Assembly: GCA_963773665.1 (NCBI GenBank)
Contig: CAVZBZ010000001.1
Location: forward strand, 744,001-808,000
Origin: DATJLY01 sp963773665
GTDB lineage: Bacteria; Pseudomonadota; Alphaproteobacteria; ATCC43930; CGMCC-115725
DNA: 64,000 nucleotides
Reading direction: 5' to 3'
The notes beneath the pieces were generated by a model. That model did no database searches. It was not told the origin of the DNA and worked only from the letters and a program-made list of their open reading frames with translations. Position 1 is the stretch's first letter; every line of letters begins with the position of its first letter. Shown here piece by piece: positions 27,019-34,236 of this stretch. The translations under genes and the position numbers were made by a program.

Positions 27019-27461
27019 CCGGCTACGTGCCGCTCGCCTCGGTGCGCGCCGCCGTGTGCGCCGAATGGCAGATCAGCCTGCGCGAGCTGATGTCGCGCTC
27101 GCGTGGGGCGCGCACGGCCGAGCCGCGCCATGCCGCCTTCCTCCTCGCCCGCGAAGTGACGCCGATGTCGTTTCCCGAGATCGGCCGCGCCTTCTACCGC
27201 GACCACACCTCGGTGCTGCACGGCGTGCGGCGCTGCGCCGAGCGCATGCGCGCCGATCTCGTCTATGCCGATCGCATCGCGCGCGTCCGCGCCGCCCTCG
27301 GTTCCGCGCCGGGCGCGGTCGAGCCGGGGACGACGGCTTCCCAGCTGCTGATCGACGAGACGATGATCCGGCTCGAGCGCCGGCTTCGCGCCATGGCCGA
27401 GAACGATCCGCTCGCGCTGCTGCGCGGGCTCGCCGCCATATCCAAGGGCTTCGCGCCATGA
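27015..27461 (+). CDS. Free-standing DnaA domain IV-like protein
   Basis: This 148-residue protein starts LASVRAAVCAEWQISLRELM, then SRSRGARTAEPRHAAFLLAR, EVTPMSFPEIGRAFYRDHTS and VLHGVRRCAERM. This is the DnaA C-terminal DNA-binding domain, including the signature PR-x2-A-x2-L-x-RE-x-T-x2-S-x2-EIG-x-F-x-RDHT-x-VLH. The AAA+ ATPase and the N-terminal DnaB-binding domains are absent. Such a protein could bind DnaA boxes without initiating replication. After it comes a helical tail (LIDETMIRLERRLRAMAEND). It overlaps genes on both sides and has an intact frame. Confidence 0.85.
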   Translation: MTGYVPLASVRAAVCAEWQISLRELMSRSRGARTAEPRHAAFLLAREVTPMSFPEIGRAFYRDHTSVLHGVRRCAERMRADLVYADRIARVRAALGSAPGAVEPGTTASQLLIDETMIRLERRLRAMAENDPLALLRGLAAISKGFAP

Positions 27462-27582
27462 GCGCGCGCCTCGTGTTCGTGCCCGACGCCTGGTTCGTGG
27501 GATTTATCGCGAGCGCCGCCGCAAGGCGCTGTTCGTGATGTTCCTGCCGACGCTTGGGATTCGGATCGATTTCGGGAGATGA
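27458..27582 (+). CDS. Small early protein, frame break near 27500
   Basis: The start overlaps the DnaA-like gene (ATGA). Read directly it stops after 26 residues, but allowing one missing G in TTCGTGGGATTT gives MSARLVFVPDAWFVGIYRER and then RRKALFVMFLPTLGIRIDFG, which resembles short conserved proteins in related phages and ends exactly at TGA 27580-27582, just before the next start. No function is known. Confidence 0.55.
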
Positions 27583-27584
27583 GG

Positions 27585-27913
27585 ATGACCCGCAACCATC
27601 TCGACGCGCTCGAGCGCAGCCACGACGGCGCGATCCCTGAAGCCGCGCTCGCCGCCGCGCGCGCCGCCGACGCGGCCGAGCCGGCGCCGCCGGCAGCCCC
27701 GCCGCCGCCGCAGCAGCGCTTCCGCTCGGTGCCGCAGCTCGTCGCCGCCATGGCCCGCATCATGGTCGAGCGCATGACCGGAGCGGGCGCGTGCAGCGAG
27801 GCCGATCTCCAGGCCGCGGGCTTCTCGGCCGCCGAGATCTCGGCCTACGGCAACGACGCCAGGTCCTGGCCGCGCGCCTCACCGCCGACCGCACGCACCG
27901 AAGGAGACGCTGA
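27585..27913 (+). CDS. Hypothetical early protein, frame break near 27860
   Basis: The product reads MTRNHLDALERSHDGAIPEA, an Ala/Pro-rich linker, then FRSVPQLVAAMARIMVERMT and EADLQAAGFSAAEISAYGND. One missing C near 27860 (GCCAGGTC for GCCCAGGTC) restores AQVLAARLTADRTHRRRR and a stop at 27911-27913 that overlaps the next ATG. An ATG at 27579 gives two more residues. Function unknown; the C-terminal helical part looks like a small DNA- or protein-binding domain. Confidence 0.6.
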
Positions 27914-28200
27914 TGAGCGGCTGCTCGGCCCCCGGCTGCGAGCTGCCGGCCCAGGTCGCGATCGTGCGCGTGAAGCAGCCCGACGGCAGCGTCGAGCAGG
28001 CCGCGATCGAAAAGGATCTGTGCGCGCGCCATGCCAGGGTGTCGCTCGAGACCGCGCAGCAGGTCGCGTTCGAGCGCGTCAAGGGCGGCTTCCGCCTCGG
28101 CTTCGGCACCGGCTTCCTGTTGGTGCCCGACGGCGAGGCGCTGCGCTGGGTCGCGATCATCATGGCGCCGCAGCGACCCGGCGCCGAGGCTGAGCCATGA
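27913..28200 (+). CDS. Hypothetical early protein with CxxPxC motif
   Basis: The 95-residue product opens MSGCSAPGCELPAQVAIVRV, with C-x4-C near the start and a further Cys-x2-His (KDLCARHARVSL) at about residue 37. The spacing could hold a zinc ion. The rest (FGTGFLLVPDGEALRWVAII) is beta-rich. I know no named family. The frame is intact with overlaps at both ends. Confidence 0.65.
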   Translation: MSGCSAPGCELPAQVAIVRVKQPDGSVEQAAIEKDLCARHARVSLETAQQVAFERVKGGFRLGFGTGFLLVPDGEALRWVAIIMAPQRPGAEAEP

Positions 28201-28408
28201 CCGGCCAGCCCGCCGCTTCCGCGACGAGCCGCCCTCGCACTGGCTCTGCAAGCACGTCATCGGCCTCAGCCTCGGCCGCACCGCCGTGCGCCTCGCGCCC
28301 ATTTGGAGCGACGGCGGCGAAGGCTTCCCCTTCAGCCTGCACCTGCCGCCGGCGCTCGGCCGCTCGTTCGAGGCCGGAAAATCCTATCGCATCGATGTGG
28401 CGGAATGA
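28197..28408 (+). CDS. Small early protein, frame break near 28212
   Basis: The gene starts MTGQP and, after one missing C in a CCC run, continues ARFRDEPPSHWLCKHVIGLS, LGRTAVRLAPIWSDGGEGFP, FSLHLPPALGRSFEAGKSYR and IDVAE. The second part is beta-rich with a hydrophobic core. The stop overlaps the next ATG. No family is recognised. Confidence 0.6.
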
Positions 28409-28509
28409 CCCCGGCGCCGGTCATCGACGCCGTCGCGGCGCCCGTCATCGACGCCGCGCCCGGCCCCGTCAGCCGGCTTACGCACGCAAGAGAGAGGAGC
28501 GGAACATGA
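28405..28509 (+). CDS. Possible 34-residue peptide
   Basis: MTPAPVIDAVAAPVIDAAPG continues PVSRLTHARERSGT. It contains a direct repeat of APVIDA and fills the gap between two coupled genes with ATGA overlaps on both sides. That arrangement argues that it is translated, but nothing else supports a function. Confidence 0.45.
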   Translation: MTPAPVIDAVAAPVIDAAPGPVSRLTHARERSGT

Positions 28510-28941
28510 GCTTCCACCCCGTGGCGCGCACGAACAGCGCCCACTTCCACACCGCCGACGCCACCGTGAAGATCGGCAAGCCGACGCGCACCGGCCTGCA
28601 GCAATTCCATCGTCTTCAAACGCACCGTCGCGCCCGGCGCCTGGAAGAACGGCACCATGCTCGAGGTGGCGTACGGCTCGGGCGCCGAGCGCGGCAAGGT
28701 CAGGATCGCCGCCATCGGCGCCGCGTCGTTTCGCCTCAGCATTCCGCGGAACAGCACCGAGCGTTTCGCGCTGCGCGTGCCGGGCCTGCCGGACGGCATC
28801 GACAGGACGCCGCGCCGCGTCGCCTGCGCCGTGCGCGTCGCCGGCCTCGAGCTGTTCCTGACCGTGCCGGCCTCGCTCTTCCCCGCGGAAGATGCAAAGG
28901 GGGGCGGGGCGATGACGGAAGGCGCCCTGAGCCCGCGATGA
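28506..28941 (+). CDS. Hypothetical early protein, frame break near 28605
   Basis: The product starts MSFHPVARTNSAHFHTADAT and VKIGKPTRTG; after one frame change near 28605 it continues SSIVFKRTVAPGAWKNGTML, EVAYGSGAERGKVRIAAIGA, ASFRLSIPRNSTERFALRVP and AGLELFLTVPASLFPAEDAK. This is beta-rich, with an AG-like fold suggested by alternating hydrophobic residues. The end overlaps the next ATG. Function unknown. Confidence 0.55.
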
Positions 28942-29212
28942 GCGCGCCGACGAACGCCGCGGCGAAGGCGCGCCCTCATGCGGCCGAGGACGACCGCATG
29001 ATCGCGCGCTTCATCGCCGCCCGCGACGTCACGCGCTGCCCCACGGCGTGCTCGTGCCGACGAGCGCCGTGCCCGATCCGGCCGACGCCGCCGCGGACCG
29101 CGCCCGCGACGCGGTGGTTGACGAAGCGGCGGTGAAGATCGCGCGTGCGCGTCTCGCGCGCGGCAGGCGCAAGTCAGCTATCACCCGCGGCAGCCGGGCG
29201 AGGAAGCCATGA
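28938..29212 (+). CDS. Hypothetical early protein, frame break near 29042
   Basis: The product begins MSAPTNAAAKARPHAAEDDR and MIARFIAARDVTRCP; one missing C in the CCCC run at about 29042 restores HGVLVPTSAVPDPADAAADR, ARDAVVDEAAVKIARARLAR and GRRKSAITRGSRARKP, a short basic-tailed protein of about 90 residues. Stop and next start overlap. No family is recognised. Confidence 0.55.
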
Positions 29213-29394
29213 ACGACGCGTGCCGCATCCGCGCCGCGCGCGACGCGTGGTGCGAAGCGTGCGACGCCGTGGCGGCGCTCGCGAAGAGCGGCAAGGCGCC
29301 GCCGTCCGCGCTCGAGGCGGCCGTGCGCGCCGAATCCCTCGTGCTTGCCGCCTATATCGAGGCGGCCGAGCGCGACGATGGCGTTACCGCATGA
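29209..29394 (+). CDS. Small helical early protein
   Basis: MNDACRIRAARDAWCEACDA continues VAALAKSGKAPPSALEAAVR and AESLVLAAYIEAAERDDGVT. It is a 61-residue helical protein with three cysteines and an intact frame. Coupled by ATGA overlap to the gene before. Function unknown. Confidence 0.6.
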   Translation: MNDACRIRAARDAWCEACDAVAALAKSGKAPPSALEAAVRAESLVLAAYIEAAERDDGVTA

Positions 29395-29581
29395 GGGGGG
29401 GGGGGAACTTGATTACGGCGACCCGCGCCAGGTGCTGGCGCATCTCCTCGAGAATTTGCGCCGCGACGAGGGCCGCGCCGCGCGCAAGCATCTCTCCAAC
29501 TGGCTTGCGCTCCGCGACATGCAGGAGAGCTACGCCGTCGAGGTGCGCCAGTTCGGCCGCATCGCCATGAGGGGACGATGA
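29391..29581 (+). CDS. Small early protein starting at an 11-G run
   Basis: The conserved-looking part is ELDYGDPRQVLAHLLENLRR, DEGRAARKHLSNWLALRDMQ and ESYAVEVRQFGRIAMRGR. The coupled start would be ATG 29391, but the G-run at 29395-29405 has 11 G and puts that ATG out of frame; 12 (or 9) G would join them as MRGGGELDYGD. An in-frame ATG at 29378 also exists. The tract is either miscounted or a switch. Confidence 0.55.
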
Positions 29582-29817
29582 CGATGAAGCGCCGCCGCCA
29601 GCTTCAGCTCGCTCTGTCGTGCGCACAGCGCCGCAAGCGCGAGAGCCTGCGCCTGTGGGAGGCGGTGCTGGCGCTGCGCCGCGCCAAGTTTTGCGTCTTC
29701 CGCGCCGGCGGCGGCGACCACGTCATCGGCGGCGTGCGCCACGATTACGCGCGGCTCCTGGCGCTTGCGGCCGAACATGCCGCCCGCACCGCCGAGCCGA
29801 TGCGGAGGCGCGCATGA
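29578..29817 (+). CDS. Small basic early protein
   Basis: The 79-residue product MTMKRRRQLQLALSCAQRRK continues RESLRLWEAVLALRRAKFCV, FRAGGGDHVIGGVRHDYARL and LALAAEHAARTAEPMRRRA. It is strongly basic in its first third. ATG at 29578 overlaps the previous stop and GemA-like translation starts at its own stop. No family is recognised. Confidence 0.6.
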   Translation: MTMKRRRQLQLALSCAQRRKRESLRLWEAVLALRRAKFCVFRAGGGDHVIGGVRHDYARLLALAAEHAARTAEPMRRRA

Positions 29818-30275
29818 GCGACGAGCGCGGCGGAGAACAGAGGCGCCGCGAGCTCGCGGCGATTTGCATCGCCAAGGCGGCGACACGCATGTCGGACGAG
29901 AACTACCGGCTGCTGGTGGGACAGATCACCGGCGGGCGCAGCGACAGCGCGGGCAAGATGGATTGGGCCGAGCGCCGCACGCTCCTCGGCTGGTTCGCCG
30001 GCCACGGCTGGGTCAACCCGGCGAAGCCCCTTGAACGCGCCTTCAAGCCCGCGCGCAAAGCCCAGGCGCGGCTCGTCTGGGCGCTGTGGCACGAGCTGAA
30101 AAGCAGGGGTGTGCTCGACAACCCGTCGCGCGAGGCGTGCCGCGCCTTCTGCGCCCGCACCGCGAAGATCGAGGCGGCGACCGACCCCGACCTGATGAAT
30201 CCGGCGCAACTCGACCCGGTGATCGCCGCGCTCAAAGCCTGGGTCGCGCGCGCCAAGGCGAAGGGAGCGGCATGA
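29814..30275 (+). CDS. GemA-like protein (Mu gp16 family)
   Basis: Mu GemA affects host gene expression and DNA relaxation and is expressed before Mor. This 153-residue product has the family opening (RELAAICIAKAATRMSDENY, RLLVGQITGGRSDSAGKMDW) with the AERRTLLGWFAGHGWV stretch, then a second unit KAQARLVWALWHELKSRGVL. Its place two genes before the Mor-like gene matches the Mu order gemA-mor. Frame intact. Confidence 0.82.
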   Translation: MSDERGGEQRRRELAAICIAKAATRMSDENYRLLVGQITGGRSDSAGKMDWAERRTLLGWFAGHGWVNPAKPLERAFKPARKAQARLVWALWHELKSRGVLDNPSREACRAFCARTAKIEAATDPDLMNPAQLDPVIAALKAWVARAKAKGAA

Positions 30276-30580
30276 TGGGCGGCGAAGACGAGCAGATCGC
30301 GCGCCAGGTCCGCGCCGCGCGCACCGAGATCATCGAGGCGGTCAATTTCACATCCGCGCGTCACGGCCTCAACCCGGCCGAGATCGAGACCGCGCTCTCC
30401 GGCGCCCTCGCCATGGCGATCGCCTCGCACGCCAAGCCCGGCGCCGAGCGCTCGGTGCTGGCGGCCATCGTGAAGCATCTGCGCCAGGTGCTTCCGGTCG
30501 CGATCGTCGGCGTGGCGCGAGCGCGATCCCGCGGGGACGGCATGATGCGCGCCGGCTTCTACGAAGGCGACAACTCATGA
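30272..30580 (+). CDS. Hypothetical helical protein between GemA-like and Mor-like genes
   Basis: The 102-residue product MMGGEDEQIARQVRAARTEI continues IEAVNFTSARHGLNPAEIET, ALSGALAMAIASHAKPGAER and SVLAAIVKHLRQVLPVAIVG. It looks like a small all-helical protein. Two ATG codons in tandem are possible starts. Neighbouring overlaps place it in the middle operon. Function unknown. Confidence 0.62.
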   Translation: MMGGEDEQIARQVRAARTEIIEAVNFTSARHGLNPAEIETALSGALAMAIASHAKPGAERSVLAAIVKHLRQVLPVAIVGVARARSRGDGMMRAGFYEGDNS

Positions 30581-30863
30581 CCGCCGAAGAGCTCGCCCAG
30601 ATGACGCGCCTCAGGCGCCCCCTCGAGGCCGAGCACTGGCGCGGCGTGCTGAACGTGCTCGCGACTGAAGCACGATCCCGCCTGCCGCCGCGCCATGCGC
30701 CGCGTCGTGCTGCGCATGGACACCGATGCCATCGTCGATCTCGCCAAGAAGGAAGGCCCGGCTCGAGTTCGCCGGGCTCGACCTTCTGCGCCTCGGCACC
30801 AAGCTTTATGCCGCGCCGAGGCCCAAGGCCGGGCTCGTGGCGGCTCGGCGCGGCGGACGATGA
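30577..30863 (+). CDS. Hypothetical protein, frame breaks near 30668 and 30765
   Basis: The product reads MTAEELAQMTRLRRPLEAEH and WRGVLNVLATE, then after a frame change HDPACRRAMRRVVLRMDTDA and IVDLAKKEGP, and after a second change LEFAGLDLLRLGTKLYAAPR ending KAGLVAARRGGR. The repaired protein is about 95 residues with no family I recognise. The stop at 30861-30863 overlaps the Mor-like start. Confidence 0.55.
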
Positions 30864-31364
30864 TGGCGCAGCCCCGCATCACCTCCTATGCGCTGCCCGG
30901 CATCCTCGGCGAGATCGCGCGCGCCACGAGCCCGGACGCGGCGGTGGCGCTGGCGCGCCAGCGCGGCGGCATCCGCGTCTCGATCCCGCGCGAGGTCGAT
31001 CGCGAGCACGCGCTCGCGCGCCTGGTGGGATTCCCCGCCGAGACGAGGCATCGCTGCGCAGTTCGGCGGCTCGCGGCCGTAGATTTCCTCGGCCAAGGCG
31101 TTCCTGCACTGGTACCACGCGCGCCGGATGCGCGAGGCGGAGCGGCTCAGCGTGCCCGAGATCGCGCGCCGACTGCGCCTCGACGAGCAGTATGTCTTCA
31201 AGCTCCTGAAGGGAACGGCGCCGCCCGAGGGCGCGGCTTCGCACACGCTCGCGCGCCCGAGACTGTGCGGCGCGTGCGGCCGGGCGCACCGCTCGCGCGC
31301 CGAGACGCGGCGCTGCGACGCGCGCCAGATCGATCTGTTCGAGGACGAAACCCCGCTTCCTTAG
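30860..31364 (+). CDS. Mor-like transcription activator, frame breaks near 31045 and 31090
   Basis: Mor activates middle or late transcription in Mu. The product MMAQPRITSYALPGILGEIA continues with the Mor/C pattern GGIRVSIPREVDREHALARL and then, in a shifted frame, YHARRMREAERLSVPEIARR and LRLDEQYVFKLLKGTAPPEG, a helix-turn-helix at the expected place. A Cys-x2-Cys tail (LCGACGRAH) follows, which Mu Mor lacks. Breaks interrupt the middle (HRIAAQFGGSR region). It is the last gene before the palindrome and terminator that separate early/middle from late genes. Confidence 0.72.
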
Positions 31365-31406
31365 GCTCTCGCCTTAGAGCCTTTAGAGCGGCCTTAGCCC
31401 TAAGGC
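31361..31406 (+). promoter_or_regulatory. CTTAG repeats and palindrome, possible Mor target
   Basis: GCCTTAG-CC-CTAAGGC at 31391-31406 is a perfect 7-bp dyad. The half-site also occurs at 31371-31377 (GCCTTAG) and as CTTTAG at 31381-31386, giving spaced copies right behind the Mor-like gene. This is where a middle/late promoter would be expected. No confident -10 was found. Confidence 0.5.
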
Positions 31407-31474
31407 ATTCTCCATCTCGCGGCCGGTCGCACGAGACGGACCGTACGTCTTCTAGGCGTTTCCTCCCAAAACTG

Positions 31475-31509
31475 CCGGGCGGCGGTGTAGGCCGCCGCCC
31501 GGTTCTCTT
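31475..31509 (+). terminator. Rho-independent terminator before the late operon
   Basis: CCGGGCGGCGG at 31475-31485 and CCGCCGCCCGG at 31492-31502 form a perfect 11-bp stem with loop TGTAGG, followed by TTCTCTT. It ends the early/middle transcript, yet lies only 20 bases before the first late gene, so late transcription either starts upstream and reads through, or begins very close by. Confidence 0.8.
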
Positions 31510-31528
31510 GACCCGAGGGTGCCGCATC

Positions 31529-32084
31529 TTGGGGATCGATCCGGTCGAGTTCCGCCTCGTCGTCATCGCGCCGGCGCTCGATCTCCTCGGGCTCGGCGGC
31601 GACGAGGCCGAGGAGCTGCTGCTCGGCACCGCGCTCCAGGAGTCGAAGCTCGCCCATCTCGAACAGCACGCCGGCCCGGCGCTGGGGGTCTTCCAGATGG
31701 AGCCTGCGACGCACGACGATCTCGTCGCCTGGCTCGGCTCGCGCCCGCAGATCGAGGCGCGGATCAACCGCCTCGTCATTTCCGGCGTCCCGCGCTGCCA
31801 GCAGCTCGCCGGCAATTTCTACTACGCCGCGGCGATGGCGCGCTGCCTCTATTGGCGCGTGCCCGAGGGGCTGCCGCGCGCCGGCGATCTCGCGGCGCAG
31901 GCCGACTTCTACAAGCGCCATTGGAACACGCCAGAAGGCAAGGCCACGAACGTCCGAGTACGTCGCTTCCTGGCGCAGTGCTTTCCCCGCCCGCGTAGCA
32001 CAGGCGAGCAGCGGCGAGCCGTCGTGCGAAGCCGACCAGCGAACCGAGCCGTCGTGCGAAGCCAAATCACAGGAGACCGCGTGA
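31529..32084 (+). CDS. Phage transglycosylase/lysozyme-like protein, frame break near 31955
   Basis: The product, from a TTG with GAGGG 10 bases upstream, reads LGIDPVEFRLVVIAPALDLL, then LLLGTALQESKLAHLEQHAG and PALGVFQMEPATHDDLVAWL. This is the lytic transglycosylase-like pattern with the catalytic Glu in QES and the GVFQ/MEPATHDD motif of Mu-type endolysins. It would degrade peptidoglycan at lysis. The C-terminus after the frame change (EYVASWRSAFPARVAQ) is followed by two copies of the dispersed repeat encoding SSGEPSCEADQRTEPSCEAK, and a stop overlapping the next ATG. Confidence 0.8.
32015..32063 (+). repeat. Dispersed repeat, two tandem copies at the lysozyme gene 3' end
   Basis: CGAGCCGTCGTGCGAAGCC occurs at 32015-32033 and again at 32045-32063, a 30-bp period. 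It is the same core as at 26690, 25998 (inverted) and 44521. In the repaired frame it encodes EPSCEA twice at the very C-terminus of the lytic enzyme. Confidence 0.85.
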
Positions 32085-32242
32085 TGCTGGGATTCAAGCT
32101 CAACGAGCAGAGCACGATCTACGGCATCGCGCTTTTGGCCTTCGCCGCGCTCGGCATCGTCACCGGGCAGTTGGACCCGGCGCACGCCGCGATGCTCGGC
32201 GGCGCAGCGCTCCCGCTCCTCGGCATCAAGGAGAAACCATGA
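32084..32242 (+). CDS. Small membrane protein, holin-like
   Basis: The 52-residue product MLGFKLNEQSTIYGIALLAF continues AALGIVTGQLDPAHAAMLGG and AALPLLGIKEKP. It has one clear hydrophobic helix and a second weak one with a charged end. Size and place directly after the lytic enzyme suggest a holin or related lysis protein, but no family signature proves it. Confidence 0.65.
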   Translation: MLGFKLNEQSTIYGIALLAFAALGIVTGQLDPAHAAMLGGAALPLLGIKEKP

Positions 32243-32634
32243 CCCGTGATTTGTTTTCCGCGGCGCACAGCCATCATCGCGCCCTTCGTCCCGCGCTCCT
32301 CGCCGCGCTCTGCGGCCTCGGCGCGCTCGCTCTCTCGAGCTGCTCGCAGACCCAACTGACGCAGGCCGAGCAGGACGCCAACGCCGCGCTCAGCGCCGTG
32401 ACGCAGGCCTGCGCCGGCGCCGAGGCGGCCAAGGCGACGGCGGCGGGGCTCGCCAAAGGCGGCGCCGCCGCGACCGTCGCGAATGTCGGCGCTTACGTCG
32501 ACGCCGCGTGCGGCACCTCGGCGGCGATCATCGCCGTGGCGCAGAATCCGACCACGGCGGCGTGGCTCAACGGCCTCAACGAGAGCCTGAACGCGGCGGT
32601 CGCGACCGCGCCTGCAGCGCCAGCCGGCTCGTAA
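32239..32634 (+). CDS. Exported lipoprotein, possible spanin
   Basis: The 131-residue product has an N-terminal signal (LRPALLAALCGLGALALSSC) with lipobox LSSC at residues 32-35. The mature part is Ala-rich and helical (TQLTQAEQDANAALSAVTQA). Lipoproteins in phage lysis modules are often outer-membrane spanins, and this one sits behind the holin-like gene. That role is inferred from position only. Confidence 0.7.
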   Translation: MTRDLFSAAHSHHRALRPALLAALCGLGALALSSCSQTQLTQAEQDANAALSAVTQACAGAEAAKATAAGLAKGGAAATVANVGAYVDAACGTSAAIIAVAQNPTTAAWLNGLNESLNAAVATAPAAPAGS

Positions 32635-32639
32635 CAGCC

Positions 32640-32801
32640 GTGCGCCGCATCGCGCTCGTGCTCGCGCTCCTGCCGCTCGCCGGCTGCGGCCTGCCCGCGC
32701 CGCTCGTGGCGGCCGGGCTCGGCGCGTGCGCGGCGGCCTGCGGCCCGGTCGTGAACCTCGAAAAGGACGGCTTCGATTGGGCGACGGGCCAGGCGAAGTG
32801 A
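32640..32801 (+). CDS. Small lipoprotein
   Basis: From a GTG, VRRIALVLALLPLAGCGLPA gives a signal peptide with lipobox LAGC at residues 13-16, followed by PLVAAGLGACAAACGPVVNL and EKDGFDWATGQAK. Two further cysteines are present in the 53-residue product. It lies five bases after the larger lipoprotein and overlaps the peptidase-like gene. It may pair with its neighbour in outer-membrane disruption. Confidence 0.65.
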   Translation: MRRIALVLALLPLAGCGLPAPLVAAGLGACAAACGPVVNLEKDGFDWATGQAK

Positions 32802-33301
32802 GCATCGTCCTGCAATTCTCCTATCAGCGCGATCTCGCCGCGCATCTGATCGCCTGGTTCGGCCACGGCGCCGGCTTCTCCCACGTCGATGCCGTGGACG
32901 GCGACGGAAGGCTCTGGGGCGCGCGCTCCGACATCTGCATGGGCGTGGCGCCCGGCGTGCAGATCAGGCCGGCCGCCTATGCCGATTTCGCGCGCATCCT
33001 GCGGGTCGAACTGCCGCCGGCGCCCGGCATGGCGGAGCTGTTCTGGGCCGGCATGCGCGCCGAGCTCGGCAAGCCCTACGACATGCGCGCGATCCTGGGC
33101 TTCGGCACCGGCCGCGACTGGCGCGAGCCCGGGCACTGGTTCTGCTCCGAATATATCGGCGACAAGCTCGAATTCTGCGCCTTCTTCGACCATCCGTTGG
33201 CGACGCCGGCCGACAAACTCGACCCCGACGATCTGCTGCTGGCGCTCTCGGCGCGCGTTCCAATCTTCGTTCCCGCGCCCTCATGTCTCGGCGCTTCATG
33301 A
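32798..33301 (+). CDS. Permuted NlpC/P60-type cysteine peptidase-like protein
   Basis: The 167-residue product, from GTG at 32798, has SIVLQFSYQRDLAAHLIAWF and HGAGFSHVDAVDGDGRLWGA with a His, and later REPGHWFCSEYIGDKLEFCA with a Cys in the WFCSE motif. This order (His before Cys) is that of permuted papain-like folds such as YiiX/YebB. It could cut peptidoglycan peptides or amides. It overlaps genes on both sides in the lysis module. Confidence 0.7.
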   Translation: MSIVLQFSYQRDLAAHLIAWFGHGAGFSHVDAVDGDGRLWGARSDICMGVAPGVQIRPAAYADFARILRVELPPAPGMAELFWAGMRAELGKPYDMRAILGFGTGRDWREPGHWFCSEYIGDKLEFCAFFDHPLATPADKLDPDDLLLALSARVPIFVPAPSCLGAS

Positions 33302-33687
33302 GCCCGGAACAGATCAACGTCGCCTTGAACATCGCCGGCATCGCCGGCGGCCTCGTCTCGGGCGCCGTCGCCATCACCTGGTTCCTCGTGCGCCACACAC
33401 ACATCGCGCGCGCCGAGTTCGACGAATTCGTGGACGGCCACGCCAAGACGCACGACCGGATCGAGGCGCGGCTGGCGCGCGGCGACCTGCATTTCGAGCG
33501 CATCGAGAAGGATGTTGACCATCATCCCGGGCACGCCGATCTCAACTCGATCCACGACGACGTGGCCGAGCTGAAGGCGGCCGTGCGCGAGACGGGGGCG
33601 ACGATCGACGCCCAGGACCGCCGCATGGCGCGCATCGAGACGGCGGTTGACCGCATCCTCGATTTCCACCTGAAGGGCGGCACATGA
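33298..33687 (+). CDS. DUF2730 family phage protein
   Basis: The product has an N-terminal membrane helix (LNIAGIAGGLVSGAVAITWF), then a long coiled coil (RAEFDEFVDGHAKTHDRIEA, AELKAAVRETGATIDAQDRR). This matches DUF2730, the Mu gp25/26 type protein found between lysis and terminase genes. ATG 33298 overlaps the previous stop; an ATG five codons earlier is also possible. Confidence 0.75.
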   Translation: MSPEQINVALNIAGIAGGLVSGAVAITWFLVRHTHIARAEFDEFVDGHAKTHDRIEARLARGDLHFERIEKDVDHHPGHADLNSIHDDVAELKAAVRETGATIDAQDRRMARIETAVDRILDFHLKGGT

Positions 33688-33791
33688 GCGCCCGGCCGCT
33701 GTGGCGCCTGGGGCTCGTCATCGCCGCCATCGACGCGGCGGTCATCGTCGGCGCGCTCGCGCTCGTCGGCTGGATGAGGCTCGGCCTGTGA
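33684..33791 (+). CDS. 35-residue membrane peptide
   Basis: MSARPLWRLGLVIAAIDAAV continues IVGALALVGWMRLGL: one transmembrane helix with a basic N-terminus. It is coupled by overlaps to both neighbours. Function unknown. Confidence 0.6.
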   Translation: MSARPLWRLGLVIAAIDAAVIVGALALVGWMRLGL

Positions 33792-34093
33792 GCGAGCGCG
33801 AGCTCCACATCGCCGCGCGCCGCCTCGAGCTGCTGCGCGCGCTGGCGCAGCTCGGCGGCGAGGAGAACGGCACGGCGCTGCTGCGCATCCTGCGCGCCGC
33901 CTACCGCACGCTCGCGCACGACGAGTTCGAGAGCGATCTCGCGCACCTCCGCCGCCAGGGCTGCATTTCGGAGCGCTGGGCCGGGACCTTGCGCATCGTC
34001 GATCTGACCGAGCGCGGCACGGATGCCGCGCACGGCCGCGTCGCCGTCGAGGGCGTGCTGCACGAGCGCTGGCGGGACGCGCCGCATGATTAG
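33788..34093 (+). CDS. Winged-helix phage protein (VpaChn25_0724-like)
   Basis: The 101-residue product, from GTG, reads ELHIAARRLELLRALAQLGG, ENGTALLRILRAAYRTLAHD, EFESDLAHLRRQGCISERWA and IVDLTERGTDAAHGRVAVEG. It is a winged-helix-like protein found between DUF2730 and small terminase genes in many Mu-like prophages. Role not known. Confidence 0.72.
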   Translation: MSERELHIAARRLELLRALAQLGGEENGTALLRILRAAYRTLAHDEFESDLAHLRRQGCISERWAGTLRIVDLTERGTDAAHGRVAVEGVLHERWRDAPHD

Positions 34094-34195
34094 AATGCAC
34101 CGGGGCCTCTGCCCGAGAGGGTGGCAAGCCGAACCTGGATCGAGCGTTCCGCAAAGCGCCCAGGGATGTTTGCGGGGGCGGCCCCATGACGCGAA

Positions 34196-34236
34196 GGCGG
34201 CGAGCGATCCCGTCGTAGCGGGCAACGCTCGCCGCC
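34196..34236 (+). other. Long stem-loop upstream of the terminase genes
   Basis: The 34094-34256 gap holds no gene. GGCGGCGAGCG at 34196-34206 pairs with CGCTCGCCGCC at 34226-34236 (11 bp), and inside it CCCG (34209-34212) pairs with CGGG (34219-34222). No T-run follows. It could be a processing site, a weak terminator or a structured regulator of terminase expression. Confidence 0.55.

Noticed and set aside
29250..29265. Further copy of the GTCGTGCGAAGC repeat (GTGGTGCGAAGCG)
   Set aside because: It differs in the core, lies inside a gene and encodes WCEAC in a different context; judged a chance match.
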